This document shows, piece by piece, positions 31,848 through 45,043 of a DNA stretch of 64,000 bases. This stretch comes from Membranipora membranacea (taxonomy: Eukaryota; Bryozoa; Gymnolaemata; Cheilostomatida; Membraniporidae). The stretch spans positions 27,640,025-27,704,024 of the forward strand of contig OU612070.1 in assembly GCA_914767715.1 (NCBI GenBank), in the 5' to 3' direction. The notes beneath the pieces were generated by a model. The model saw only the letters and a list, made by a program, of their open reading frames with translations, was not told the origin of the DNA and made no database searches. Position numbers and translations under genes: made by a program. Positions within the stretch are counted from its first letter, which is position 1. The number at the start of each line of letters is the position of its first letter.

Positions 31848-34611
31848 CCTCCCAGACCAGCTCAGCATGCCTCAGCTCACAAACCAAAAACTAGACTAGA
31901 TTGTCTGATCTGACAATATATAATGATCTGGTGTCACAATACCATGACAAAGGGAAATTGCAAACTATTTGCAGTGAAAGCAGGCTGGAGGTATAGGCTG
32001 TGTAGGGCTTATGCCTTTTATACTCGAATAAAAGTAGTTAAATCAAACTCAAAGTGAGTCTGAGTTAGATCTAAAGCATTGGAAACATAGGTTTAGAGTG
32101 CCTTCACGTAAAAGGCAGGCTGAGCGAGTTATGCGATCACACCCAGCCCAGCTTTCTGACTTTTGTATGAGATGTGCGATGCTCAATTTGGTGAATTTGA
32201 GTAGTGGACTATGGGACGAGGGGCGGATGCGTTGACGATTGCGACTGCACCGATGAGTTGCCTAAAAGCAAACCTCCCTGCGCTGGTTTGGCTTGGAGTG
32301 AAGGCATGAGAGTAATGGATCTGGCAGCCTATATCTGGCTGAGCAACAGCGTAAACACATCGATTTTGTCAAAATACTGAAACTAACAATATGCACTGAG
32401 GGCTGCAAGTGATTGGATGAGATGCTTATCAACACACAGGGATGACTTCATGCTGCTGGGACCAGCCATGAGGGGGTATTACTAGAGAAGCCCTGGAAAC
32501 AGCGCTTGACTCATGGTTCCTAGCTGAAGTCCTGTGTGTTGTGCAATGGTATGCGCACTACTGTATCAAGAAGGTTTTGCACAAAATTCACTATAATAAA
32601 CCCAGGTCTATTCAGCGCTAAGACACTGATCCCATCCAATGTCAGCTATGTGTTTCGGGAAGAATGGCTAGGGTCATTGTGGTTGTCATAGGAATATAAC
32701 TAGCTATGATAACACTAATCATAATACTAATAATCATGTCATTTTTCACTTATCACTTTTGATATGTCTAATCACAAAGTGATCATACCAGACAACGACA
32801 GAATTCCATTTCAATGACTCTCCATCAAATTTACAACTTTCTACAACCGTCTTTTGCTACAGAAAATGAAAGGAATTAAAAGGTTGACAAGCTTTGTTTT
32901 TCATAAGTCAGTCTTTCTTCTCACCATATCTTGCCATCCCTATTATACTCATCATTTGACAAAGCCTTAACTAAGCAATGCCCTTATTGGAATGATGTGG
33001 TTACCAAACAGGCTTAAAAACAGTTAGTTAACAATGAGGCTGGTAGAAGACAGTCCCCACATCACGTTTCAACAACAGCAACACATAAAAACAAGAAAAT
33101 CAGCTCAGTCTCAAGTAACACTGAATGTTGTTTCACTTGGCATAGAAATATCGGAAATAGTGAACTTTATTGTCAAAGATTCTTGTCTATTATCGTTAAC
33201 TGTATGACTGTTGTTGATCTATTTAAATCATCACCATCACCTGAATTCTCTTGGTTGTTGTTGTTGTTTATGAAAGTTTCTCTTTCCAGAGGGTTACCTG
33301 ATAATCAGGTAGATGCGGATTTCGAGCACTAGTCAACATTTAAGAGATACCAAAAGGCTGTGTGCCAAGGCATAAAATTCGCTAACTGTAAATTGCTGAA
33401 CAGGCTGAACAGACTGAACAGCTGAACAGAATTTCTCAGACTAGAATAATTATTTGTATTCTTTTCTCTGGCTGACTATCACTTCTCAAACACATTCCTC
33501 CTAGCCAAATTATTTAATGAGTGACTAAGTTCCTGTTGGCGCCTAATATAACCGATTTAGGGCGAGCAAATGTAGCGATCAATGTGCCAATTCTGACATA
33601 ATCTGATGGTGTTCAGGAAACTCTTGGTTTGAGGGAATTATCAAAGTCAAAGTTGTGAACCGAATCTATAAGGCTAGATAAATTTTACATTTGCCATTGG
33701 GTTCTTACAACTGTAAGCATTCATCTACAATAACATATTAACCACTTTCTCTCATATGATGTGGTACTGCAGGGTCATAGCCTAAAAAAGATGGTAGGGG
33801 AGGCAAAGTCCAAGGCGAGTCCAGGTTTCACCTGGAGGGGTGCTGTAAGCTCCTCCCAAAGTAATATAATTAGCAATTGGAAATCTCGGAGGAGCTGATT
33901 CTGGCATTGATTTTTTAATTATAGTGTTTTTAGTCTTCTGTATTTAGCTTTCAAGGGGAGGCAGTGCCTTGCTGTCTCCCCTAGAACTATGGGCCTGTAA
34001 CTGACACATATGTTGAGTATTGACCGAATTTTGTTGCCACTGTAAGATCTATAATCGTGACTATCTAGTACAGATTTCTCTCAAAATCTGGTAATTTTAA
34101 AGCCATCATACAATTTGGAACACCACCCTAAGACCAAGTATTACTATCATCTAAATAACCTATTTTTCAGTTACAGATCATTCTCCAGGCACTAGTGGCG
34201 TGTATCAAGGATACAAGCAAATCATCTAATAGGCCGATCATCTACATCCATTATATATAATATTATTTAAGAAACCGAGTGGTAGCATTTCAAGATTTGC
34301 CAGTTTCTTTACATTTTTGCAGTAGCACCATTGTGTGATTATAGAAAGCGGTCGAAAGAGAATATTGCATTCTCTCAATCAATCGATGATCTCACTCAGA
34401 GATGAAATGTTATAAAATGTTGGTCAATTATGATCTACAACTAGCCTAGATCTTGGTCTCTAACAGGGAGGACTCAGAGATTCCCTGAAACCATTGGATA
34501 CTTCAGATCTTGATGCAACTTCGTTTTCATCACTTTCTCTCCATAACTGCTGATATACTGTAGGTGCTCAGGCACTGCAAACATTTTGTTTGTTCCGATT
34601 ACTTTCCAGAG
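31848..34611. other. Unit 2, gene-free stretch
   Basis: Counterpart of 11018-13799. Contains the small TIR element at 33795-33983 and half of the unit 1 palindrome near 32980. No exon recognised. Confidence 0.4.
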
Positions 34612-35034
34612 CTACTGGTACACTGAGGGTGCTATGGCGTTGAAAAAATTCCACTGCAAACGCTGTGTCCAAAACTGACGGATGTTTTTGAGAACAAGTA
34701 AGTCATGAGGTTCGAGTTCAAAGCAACAGTCATGTTTAATTAGAGACATAAATGCTCTTTCATTGACAAAAAACACTTCTACATTTGAGTCGCATAGGAC
34801 TTGCTGGGCGAAATGATACATGATACATCCATTCTATATTTAAACATCATTCAATGTTTTCTTGAAACAGAGTGATCTATTAAGGTTATGGTTAAAATTC
34901 ATCATAAATTCAATAATCCCTGAGTAACAGTATGCCAAAGCCACATTTTCCGTTTGAAAAAATACATATGATAGCCTGCTCCTTAATTTATCCAAAAGTT
35001 GTTTAGCGCAACCGGCAACAACTATAGAAATCAC
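34612..35034 (-). other. Unresolved ORF pair (unit 2)
   Basis: Two back-to-back minus-strand frames, 35034-34840 (64 codons) and 34821-34612 (69 codons, starting MYHFAQQVLCDSNVEVFF). The nearly identical copy at 48576-48998 is also open. High copy identity means conservation proves little. Confidence 0.3.
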
Positions 35035-36163
35035 ACTGAGAAGCCATCCTAGCTATAATGCACGCACACAGTTGTAGCTGTTTGGTATTTACAAAATTTG
35101 CTGGTTTCTTGACATTTGCAGTAACACCAGCGTGTGGTTATAGAAAGAAAGCGGTTGAAAGAGATTCTTGCATCCCTCTGTTGAGGAATCGATTACATAA
35201 ATTCTTGTGATACAGATAGATATGCTCTTGCAGTCAATATTTTGAGGTAGAACTTGGTCAGGTATAGGGCATAATCTAAATTTTCACAATGGTCTTAGTT
35301 GCTTCATGCATTGATCGGTGGTTAATAAAGTTCATAATAATAATCTTGGTTTGAGGGAATAATCAAACTTTAAGTTGTGGCCCGAATCCAAGTTTAAGTA
35401 AATCTCACATTTGCCATTTGCCACTGTAGCATTCATCTAAAATAACATCTTAACCACTTTCTTCCAGACAATGCTGGTGCTGACACATATGTTGAGTATT
35501 TTCTGAATTTTGTTGCCACTCTATGACATATAATGATGACCATCTACCATTTTCTCACAAAGTCTGATCATTCTATAACCATTTTACAATTCTTTAAACC
35601 CCGCCAACACATTCCACAGTTTGTCACGTTCACATGTTTGTATTTTTTTCTCATCATGCCGGTGTTGGTCCCTCATGTGAAATCAAAGTAAGTTGAACCT
35701 TTCCACTCCAAATATCAACATACTGTAGGAAAGCTGCTCAGCAACTGTGTGTGAAAAGGTTATCAAAAACTCAATTTGAAGACGTCTGGCCAACCTATCG
35801 AGCATTTAGGAAAGAAAATGGGGTAAAATTGATTTTTTGATTATGTATCGTCGAGTTGTCTTCTCTGTTCAGACTACTACGGAGTTACCATCACTCTACC
35901 CTGACCTAATTATGACAAAGACTGACTTGACCTGTGAAGTTGAGAAATCTACGCTTTGGGAACTTGTCTACTGTCTTCCATGGTGAGTGGACTATTATGT
36001 GTCAGTTATTATACTTGTTGCTGTTTAGGCCTGTCTGTTTGCAACCAATAGGATTAACCTCTTATGCTTCTAACATAAAAATGGTAAGATCATGCCAAGG
36101 TCATGACAGTTGCCCCATGTCTAGTTCCAAATGCTGATGCGCAAAACTTTCAATTGGAATGAA
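35035..36163. other. Unit 2, gene-free stretch
   Basis: Counterpart of 14226-15449, with an internal deletion and changes shared with unit 3 (for example cttgcatccctctgttgagg). No gene recognised. Confidence 0.4.
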
Positions 36164-37041
36164 TTTATTCAGTTGTATGATTGAAATATACTGTATAGAA
36201 AATTGATAAGATCAACCAAAATTGTATATTGGAGGTTGTCAGCTTGTCCAGAGAGTTTGAATCAGTTTAGCTGGTGGTTTTACAGGCGTACCGTCTAAAA
36301 TTAAAATTGAGAATTGAAGATAAGTCTTAAGAGTAAAGAATTGATTAAAAGCTTAATAAAATGATTTAAATTTAGGAGACATTTTTCTCACCATTTAAAA
36401 AAACGAAAATCACGGTTTAATTGACAAAGAAACAACAGACAACACATGGCATTACGTTCCATTGTAGACCAACTAGATATAACAATACAATAATACTTAC
36501 TAGCACTTAGTTTTTGGCATGCAGACTCGAGGTTTACAACTCTGGCAGCAGTGTGTGTTCCTCTTGCCGTATGTCTGAGGGTTGCAGTCCTCATCGCGCA
36601 CACATTGCTCACCTCCTTGGGTATCAAAGTCGCTGCAGTAATTTTTAGTGTGGTAAGTGCTGGCTGCAAAACAAAAATAAACTTTGAAACAGTGTTATAT
36701 TGTTACTACTTGTCTAGCCAGTAGATGAACAACTCAACAGGAAATACTCCTAAAGTATTTCGCCTCACAGTTGAACGTTGTATGTTCTGTGAAGTTGGAG
36801 GTTAATTACTTATTGTGGGTTTGTTACTGTAGAAATGATCTTAGGGCTTGACATGCATCCCAAATTTGAGACAACAAAATGTTAAAGTTCGAAACATTCT
36901 TTCTGGTCACACAGAAAAATTTAAAAACTAATTAAATATTAGAAATGAGTATTGAAAAGTTTAAGGCGTAACTTATGTAGACTTACCAACTGCAGCTACC
37001 ATTAAAAGGCATGCAAATATGAGTGTGATGAATCTAGCCAT
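36164..37041 (-). CDS. Secreted 8-cysteine peptide, unit 2
   Basis: Coding exons 37041-36987 and 36663-36500, with AATAAA at 36169-36164. The signal peptide and all eight cysteines are as in unit 1. The only residue difference I see in the mature part is Lys to Arg in the YGK-R-N segment. The split stop (TA|G unspliced, TA|A after the 3' UTR intron) is preserved. Confidence 0.8.
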
Positions 37042-37087
37042 AGTGAAGAAGTTTGAGTCTCTCTAGGTTCTGTAAACTTAGGTTGAC

Positions 37088-37130
37088 GAATGAATTTATG
37101 AACTCAATTTAAAAGTAGGGAGTTTATATA
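37088..37130 (-). promoter_or_regulatory. TATA box and initiator of the Cys-rich gene (unit 2)
   Basis: TATATAAAC on the minus strand at 37130-37122 and TCATTC at 37093-37088, as in unit 1. Confidence 0.7.
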
Positions 37131-38440
37131 CTGTGGGAAACAGGATCCTTGGCTTGTTTACACTGATAATGGTAAAATAAAGTTTACGTAGACAAAGATT
37201 CAATAAGATTTAAATATAACATCAGATCATCATGACACGGTCAAGATATACACATCCTTTTCTACTTGTATATAACAGGATAACAAATGCAGATAATACA
37301 AATGGTGCAATATGATACAGGATCAGGATTCTGTATCTAAAAAATGATAGGCACCCCCACAAATGGAAGTGATAGATTAGTAAGAACTTACTAATCTTTC
37401 ACTTTATCATCATTATTGTCGGAATGCTTAATGGCCTTCGTCATCATCCAGAGATTTTGCATTAGATGGAGAAAATAAATATGTCAAAAAGTTGTAAATA
37501 GTGAATGAATAGTGCCAATATAAAAGTCTTCATTTTTCTTTTTATTTTCAGCATATAATAATGACTGCTTAATGGATCACTTCAGTGTATGCTAGAATGT
37601 ATCATTAGCATCCTAGCCTAGAACACATATATACGGTATCTGACTGGAAAAACAGGTTTCTTTAACCAGGGCCTGGTAATAGCATAAAAATTGTAAATTA
37701 CTTTGTCCTTTTGAAGTTAAAAGTTAAAGCTTTTTGTTCAAAAAAGTGAAACTGAAAATTGTAAATAGTTGAAGGCTTGTTTACATAATTGACCGTGTCT
37801 TCCCACTGACCAACCATCAGGAACATACTCTAGTATTTTATAACCTACAGGCAGCTTAGCCATAACATACAAAGAATGGTAAAGTCCAGATATGACATTT
37901 ATTGCTGTTGTACAACCAACCAAACTATCATAATAGGGCAATTATTTTTTCCTCAGCTCGTTGTTTTGTCTTTCAATCAATTTTTGATTGGTGGACTTCA
38001 CACCAATATTCCTGTCAATTTTGTTGGCTTGCTACAAAAGACAAACTTCAGGAGTACAAGACTAGAAGTTTTGATATACTGAAAAATCAAATGCTCTTTC
38101 ATCTCAAAAAGCATGTCAATGCCAGCTTGTCATACCAGTGCCATTTAGGGTTAGAAAACATCATATTTGTGGAACTTTTCAATGATAGATAAACTTTAAA
38201 TTTTATTTCAGTACTGGTAATCGGAAGATGCTTTTCACTAGGTTGCTAGAAAACGGCAATAAACATAACCAGATATATCGTAAGAACAAATGCCACAAAA
38301 CTTCAGGGGAATCGATAACAGAATATTTATTTTGTATTATATTAATTTGGTGATTGTGTTGTTTTAGATATATTATGATTGAATTGATTCACCAGTATAG
38401 ATTTTGAGCGACTCTGCACACTAAATCACAAGATCATCTA
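37131..38440. other. Unit 2, mostly gene-free; one protein-like minus ORF
   Basis: The minus ORF 37941-37738 (67 codons, with YHSLYVMAKLPVGYKILEYV) is open here and at 51899-51696. It is preceded by a stop and followed by no clear donor, and its family is not recognised. Confidence 0.3.
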
Positions 38441-38449
38441 TAAATGATT

Positions 38450-38700
38450 AGATTGAAGCTGCTTGCAGTCGGTTGTTGTAGCTATCAAGCTCATGGTAGA
38501 TTATTTTGAGCGCTCAACACTGTAGGTTATTTCCTTCAAATATTTGATGTGAAGTTGGACCAGGCTGGTGCTGTATATTGTATTGTTCGAAGAATGGTTG
38601 ATCTGTAGGCATTAGGAAGGCTTTACATTCTACATTTACTCCAAGTAGCTTGAATGCGGTGACAAGATGGGCGAGATGGTTTTGGTACTCAAGCTAGTGG
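38450..38700 (-). pseudogene. Broken copy of the 81-residue ORF (unit 2)
   Basis: Matches 17730-17975, but one base is missing near the start (ttttggtactc against ttttcggtactc), and a TGA after NNLQC replaces a Leu codon. Several other residues differ (Leu to Phe, Ser to Pro, Ile to Phe), more than elsewhere between units. Confidence 0.6.
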
Positions 38701-39254
38701 TACCTTTTGCAGATTTGAGTTAGTTCAAGCTAGATCATTGTATGTTATGACGGACTTCCTTGAGAAACGCCTACATCTACATCTTTAGATGTTGATCTAG
38801 TGATGGTTAGGAGAAGTACAACTGAAGCTTCAAAGTCTGAGAGAAAGCTATCATTGGTAGTGTCTTCTATCACTCCCAGAGCCACCTAGGTTGGTATGGT
38901 CCATATTGTCAAAGACAATCAGGAGTTGGCACATACTCTTGACATCTACTTTTAAAAATATCTATAAGGATATCAAATTCACAATATAAGTAGAGCTGAG
39001 TCATTGTAACAATGACAAACTCTTTTTATTGTCTTTTTATAGCTTGGTTTTCTAATGATGATTACTGAGACGTCACTGGTATCTAATTCTAGTGCATAAG
39101 TTATTTTATGCATGTGTCAACTGTCGGGACATCGCAATGTTTTTTGTTAAAGAGCATGAGTGGTTATAGAAATTGTGATATCTCATGATACATTGTTGCG
39201 ATTAACTGCTTCCTCATAGAGTTAATGTCTTTGCACACCTCAAATATATTTATG

Positions 39255-39486
39255 ATGGAGTCAGGAGTAGGAAGTAGCTCGGTCGGGTAGAGCGCCGCAA
39301 GTGACGAAGGACGTGGGATTGAATCCCACTGCAGTCTATCATCTACTGGGGTTTGGTTGATCCCCAGGTGTGCTCCAACCTGCCTGCAAACTGAGAGCAA
39401 AACTGGCGCAGACATTGCGGCCTTGCCATTAAGGCAAAACAATATTTCGCCGCCCATGCTTCGGGATGTGGCGTGTGATATGACAT
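39255..39486 (+). repeat. tRNA-derived SINE (unit 3)
   Basis: Third copy of the element at 5413, carried along by the tandem duplication rather than inserted independently. Confidence 0.7.
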
Positions 39487-42171
39487 CCGATTTTAATCAA
39501 CCTTTTTTAATCAATTGTAATTATGAGCATTCTGAAAGAGAGGGCAACTCCTAATATTATTGATACCCACCCTCCCTGATGACATGTAGCATAGGGTATT
39601 CCGGAAGTAAATAACCTATATTTTCTGTGTGTGGCTTGCATCACATTGGCTCCTCATCCATTAAACCCAAGCGACCTAAATAAGCTAAAAACCAATGAAG
39701 AAAGGATGATTTTTCCTCTGGTGCGCAATGCCTCAGGAACCAGAAATATCCCCTCATAGGTGCTGCGGAGGTTTCTTGTAAACATTATTCAATCGAGTGT
39801 CTGATTTGAACTTTTGGTTTTGCACCATATCGTCCTTAAATTTCCTCTCCAAAGCAGATTATCCCGCCTTCTCTCAAAATAGTGCAACGCCATGATAGGT
39901 TGTCATGCTGAAACCAATATTTTCAAAATCGATTAGCTTTCCAACGATAAATTAAATGTCCAAATCGGTCAATGTTGGTATCGTAATCATTTTTGATAAT
40001 GGTGTGGTTATCGGCAATGTTACATATTGACATAACCAGATATGACTAATATACCTATCTATATCAGCCATGCTCAGTTGGAGCATAACTGACCTAATCG
40101 AGCGTATGACCAAGTCGGTTGCAGGTGCTTACAAATTTTTGATAATTGGAACAGAGGCTTGGCAGTGACCCACGAATATGACTCAGTTTGCATGAGATCT
40201 GACAAAGAATTTCTATATATGCTAGATGTCCTAGATAGCGTTTGAAATACTAGGAATGCCTACTACCTTGTCTGATTGAAAATTCTCTTATTTGCCAAAT
40301 AGTTCAAAGGGGATGTGAAAATGTAGTATTTTAACCAAACGAGGTGATGAGAGTGCACCTGAATGCCAGCATGCAAAGGCTGATATCACCACCTGCTTCA
40401 ATTTCATACTACCTGTTATAAATCATACAAAGCACTTCCTATAAATCACGAGGTGACACCATGGATTTTAAATATTTTCAACCAATTACCATCCTGATTA
40501 TTGATGTTGTAATGTGTAATACTGAAATTTGGTCATTCAATTTAGATAGCTCTCAGCTGCTCTTATATGATGACATAAGAAACAAGGCTTTTATCATGCA
40601 TTGAAACAATTACAGGCATTATCGATGTTGTAATGTGTAATATTATATTGTTTGCCCTAAATTTAAATAGCTCTCAGCTGTTCTTACAGCTGACACAAGA
40701 AATAAGGCCTTATCGATATGGAAGTCGCTTTCTTGAGATCTTTAAAAATCAGCAAGCCAACAATAGCCATATCAGTGGCATACTTAAAAATCTTGATATT
40801 AGGATGGGTAGATTCAGAAAATATAAAGGCTAATAATATTAATTGAACAAAAATTATAATAAGTTATTTTCAAACGAAAGTATAATTACCAATATATCCT
40901 GGGTTCCTCTTGCTTAGATAAAGATCTGTGTCTCCAAAATATGAATAATTCAAAGTATACATACTGTTACCATGGGAGTTGCGCTTGGCGTTAGGGGTCT
41001 GGTAATCGGTGCCATAGCATTGACAAAGCCCACTTTTGTTCTAAAGCTGCGCTCATGATATATTTACCGCTTTATCTAATAAGCTTTCTTTCTAACTGCG
41101 AGTCATTGCTTTCCTTACAATGGTGAAAGCTTCTCATACATGTTACTGTCACTAGTCTCCAAGATATCAAAAGGACCACATCTTTCAGCCAAGAGCTCTA
41201 ATCTATATTGTAAGTGGTTCTTACTTTCATATTCCTACAGTTTAATAACTTACTGATACATGAATTACATTTCATCTCATTACACTACATGTCAACATGG
41301 TTTTCTGTGGTATCAGAGATTCATTTTCAGTTGCATTTTAGACTATTATCATTTTTGGCATTTCGGATGTTCTATTCCCCCATAATATGTGAGTTTGTAT
41401 CAATCGTAATGTTCAATGTTAATTTTGTATGCTATGTAATACCATTGTGATCTCGTTTTTGCATAATGTCAACCTTGTTGTAACCACATTACACCTTTCT
41501 CACATGTCTTGTAACGTAACAATCCATGTTACAGGATTACCAGACTGCTGGAGATGTTAAATAAAATTCTTAGCACTTAGAAATATCCAGAGTTTAAATA
41601 ACCCAAAGTATAATTAATCCAGAGTATAAATTTTCCAAAAAATATGTCTAAATAAAATCACATCTGTATTTAAATAATGAAATGCTCTTCCTCCATATGT
41701 CTGCTGTTCGAGTCTGTGTGTGCAAGCTGTGAGCACTTGTCTTTTTTTCATACAAATCTTCCTCCTTATATACCCTCGGACGGTGCTTTCTGGAATCTTT
41801 CATCATTTCAAAGACTCTTATCTTTCATCCTGTCTTATCGCGGGGCTGATGGTGTTCTCCATATAATTGAAATGTTTTTGTGCTCAGTCTTACTTACATG
41901 GTTAATTAAATGATTGCACCTTAGGTGGAAATTAATTATGCAGTTACCAGTTATTTTGTCGCTTTATCTTTTTTGGGGAATATTGTTTTCCTATAACGTA
42001 GTATTTTAATATCTAAGTCTAAGGCTTACATTATTGAATTATGAGTTTTATTGGTCTTAAGTGTGTACATAAATTTCACAATGCATTTTATGTTCCTTCA
42101 AACACTCTCGTTGGCTGTCTAACTTGAGCAACAGGCAGCCGACCTTGAACACAAGACAGTTTAACTTCACA
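39487..42171. other. Unit 3, gene-free stretch
   Basis: Counterpart of 5641-8304. It includes the intact empty site for the hAT-like insertion (ggggtctggtaatcgg, about 40994-41010). No gene recognised. Confidence 0.4.
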
Positions 42172-42925
42172 GTTTCTCTCCCGTTATAACGTATTTATTA
42201 CCAAAATACATTATATCTACCATAAACTTAATAATAAATTAAGTCTATGATATATAGGTTCAAATTTTCCATGTTTTCATATACTAGCTACCAAAGGCAG
42301 CGTAAGAGAAAATTTGTCTGCTGGTCAAATACTTCTGCATCTATTGCATTGCGTATATTGTTATTAATGGCGCTGCAATTATTTAGCCGGTGACTTACAA
42401 AGTTGAAGTACATATCAGCTGTACTAATATATTGATAGCTGCTCAGATGATCAGCTTCATGGCGTCCTCTATATCCAGATGGAGGTCATAGTATAATTAT
42501 TACTACAATGCTGTCACATGTTATGTCAAACTCATACCATACTTATCTATCTATGATGGTATATGTCATCACAGAGTAGCCTAAGGATATATCCTTACTC
42601 TGTGATGTCATACTAGTGTGAGCCTCCCAGACTATTGCACCCGCCCGACGACTTTCAAATTTTAAAGGTTAATTGCAATGAGATGATGTTAATGTAATAC
42701 CATACATTCAGAGCCACATTCTATCGTATATGAGATATGTACTTATAATAAACATGTAAGTGGAAAAACACCACAGCTGCTACCAGAGACCAAACACCTC
42801 ATCAAGGGAGCAGTGAGAAACAGACACATACCATCCTGGGTACTACACATTATGTATTAACTATAAACCACCTGTAACAAATATCTACTGCTGTCATTTG
42901 TGGAGGCAGATCTTGTCAACAGTAT
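42172..42925 (+). pseudogene. Decayed receptor fragment (unit 3)
   Basis: Same structure as 8305-9060: 14-nt microexon relic at 42288-42301, truncated exon 4 with TAG at 42489-42491, palindrome at about 42550-42615, then the exon 5 remnant. The empty LTR target site gcagatcttgtcaac lies at its end. Confidence 0.8.
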
Positions 42926-43024
42926 AAAAACCAAAACCAAAATCTTTGAGTGTGGCCCTCTTTCACAATTATCAAAGATTAATAATAAAGTCACCAGATA
43001 CACAAGTTGAGCATTGCTGTCCAG

Positions 43025-45043
43025 TTTATTTTTCTCTATTAGGTTTCAAATTTTCGACATAAAGTCACATGAGGAGGTAGCTTGTAATGATCAGATCAAA
43101 TAATGATTGCTGCCGCTCCAGCTCATATGAACTTTAGGATCTCACTATTGCTGCCAGCTTAAACAGAACAATGAAAATCAGGTTTATAGGGGTGCAAAAC
43201 TTAAGTATCTCAAGAAATTGCTTTTTAAACCCAAATGCTTTTTATTCCCAAGGATAAAATTACGCTGTGTGTTTGTCCCATTCCTTCTGATTGAATTTGC
43301 TCTAGCTCTCAGCTTCTTGAAGGTATATGTACTGTATGTAAACTGTGTCCAGTGTACTCATTTCACTTACGGCATTTTGCAGCAAGCAAATCTGACTCCA
43401 TTGAGGGCAGTGTCACCCCCTCCACCTTGATTACGCTCTATGCGTGTTTGAATCCCACATACATAGGCGAAGCTCACTAAGCATGATCTGAGAGATGTGA
43501 ATGTGCCCCATGTATTACCCACTCCTGTGACTCTTTGCTTGCTCGAGTGATTTGGCCTCTTGCACTGCATGTCAAGATTTGTCACTAAAAAAAATGTAGC
43601 AGTGAGATCAATCACACATCTTACATGTAATCAAATCAGTGATGTGATTCTTGTCAGCCTTACACGATTATTTCTATTCAGCTTAAATTTTTGATATAGA
43701 CATAAGTTGACTCAATTAAACATCTTTTTGTCAGATTTAACGTAGATCAAGTTGCTCCCCCCCAATCCCTTCAATTAAGTGATAAAGCACAGTAATGAGG
43801 GACCAACAGCATAGTGGTTCATGACGCAATGTGGCAAATAAACTCAGACTGATACATTCTTAGTAATACGAATTATAATGTAACATATAAATCAGATAAC
43901 CCCCCTCGTAGATACGACCCTGGCTGCTAAAGATTAGAAAACAGCGGTACCTAAAAGAATCCATAATCACAAGAGTGTAGGGCTTAGCTGATTCTAGCTA
44001 ATCTTAGCTGATCCCATATTACTTTTACTTCTCCCCTGGCCTTATAAAAAGAACCTGATGATGTACAAATATCGTACAATAACACACACTATCACCTATT
44101 TAATATCAAGTGGCAGTGGAATGTCAGACCATTAAGTATCACTCACCAGATGCATTATCTCCTCTTCCTTGTACCGCCTCTGAGCGTAGGTAAGCTCCAT
44201 GTAGAAGTGGCCAGCAGGACATTCTGCCAATTACCCCATCTTTGTTGCGCTGATGTTACATAGTCACTGCTCCACTGATCTGAAAGCTTGCTACAAGAGA
44301 AACACCTCTTATGTAGTGTTTTTTTATTAATGTAAAGTAGTGAACATCTGTATGCTGATTGACTTGATCTGCGTATCTATATATCATTTTTTTAAAGTTT
44401 GAATGGACAACTTTTTGACCTTACCGGCAATGAAGCTTGATAGCGTTGTTAGCTGAGTTGTCTCCCCAATAGCTCCAACTCTCTGACTTTTGCTGGTATG
44501 CAAAAGCGTATGTTCCTTCCTTGCAATATTCCCATTCTCCCCATTCTCCCCATTCACCCCAGGCTGTCCAAGATGTTGGTCTAAAGCTGCTCCACCAATC
44601 TGACCTTTTGGTTGATGATGATGCTATTGCTGATGCGCGGATCATCAATAACAGGACCGCAACAATGATCTTCATCTTGTCTGTAGTATTTTAATGTACA
44701 AACTAAAATTCCTCGGTAATCAAACATTCTAATTTATTTGGATTATGAGCAAAACTTGTAATTTCTACCATCGAAACAGAAAGTGTGGATTGGCATGACT
44801 TTGATGTGTCTTTTGTTGTTAAACTACTCGGGTGGTAGTTGCCCTAAGCAGACGAAGAGGAGAGTTAGTAAAGGATGGTAACTTACTGTTTGTAATCTAT
44901 GAACTTACGGAAACAAAATAATTGAGCCACAATACAAAGAATTAGCTTACCTCCGACTTCAAATGTAGCTACCAAATTCAGGACAGAACAGATGTGTGTC
45001 TCTTTGCAGAATGATATGTGCTCGGGATTGTGTCATATTTATA
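43025..45043 (-). pseudogene. VMO-I-like gene, unit 3 (best-preserved copy)
   Basis: 5' UTR exon (about 45012-44951), coding exons 44675-44425, 44290-44147, 43584-43371 and 43150 to a stop at 43125-43123; AATAAA at 43030-43025. Exon 1: signal peptide, then WGEWGEWGEWEYC...GDNSANNAIKLHC. Exon 3: WGTFTSLRSC, VCGIQTRIERNQGGGGDTAL, NGVRFACC. The exon 2/3 join (G|TG) gives GDNASGVTNLDMQC, a good VMO-I repeat end, which confirms the exon structure. Exon 2 still needs two single-base corrections, between WGNW and ECPAG and again just after HFYM. As it stands, translation leaves the VMO-I frame and stops after about 129 residues. All splice sites are intact, so a transcript is possible. Confidence 0.8.
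45009..45043 (-). promoter_or_regulatory. TATA box and initiator of the VMO-I-like gene (unit 3)
   Basis: TATAAATA (45043-45036) and TCATTC (45014-45009) on the minus strand, identical in layout to unit 2. Confidence 0.65.

Larger units (their letters stand above)
18459..39169. repeat. Tandem duplication unit 2 of 3
   Basis: Same content and order as units 1 and 3. It is lengthened by a hAT-like element (20292-23163) and an LTR retrotransposon (24190-28986), and shortened by a deletion of about 0.9 kb at 23759/23760 between copies of atatccag. In the part around the Cys-rich gene and upstream it resembles unit 3. Near 38440-38700 it is instead the odd one out, with units 1 and 3 agreeing. 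Confidence 0.95.
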
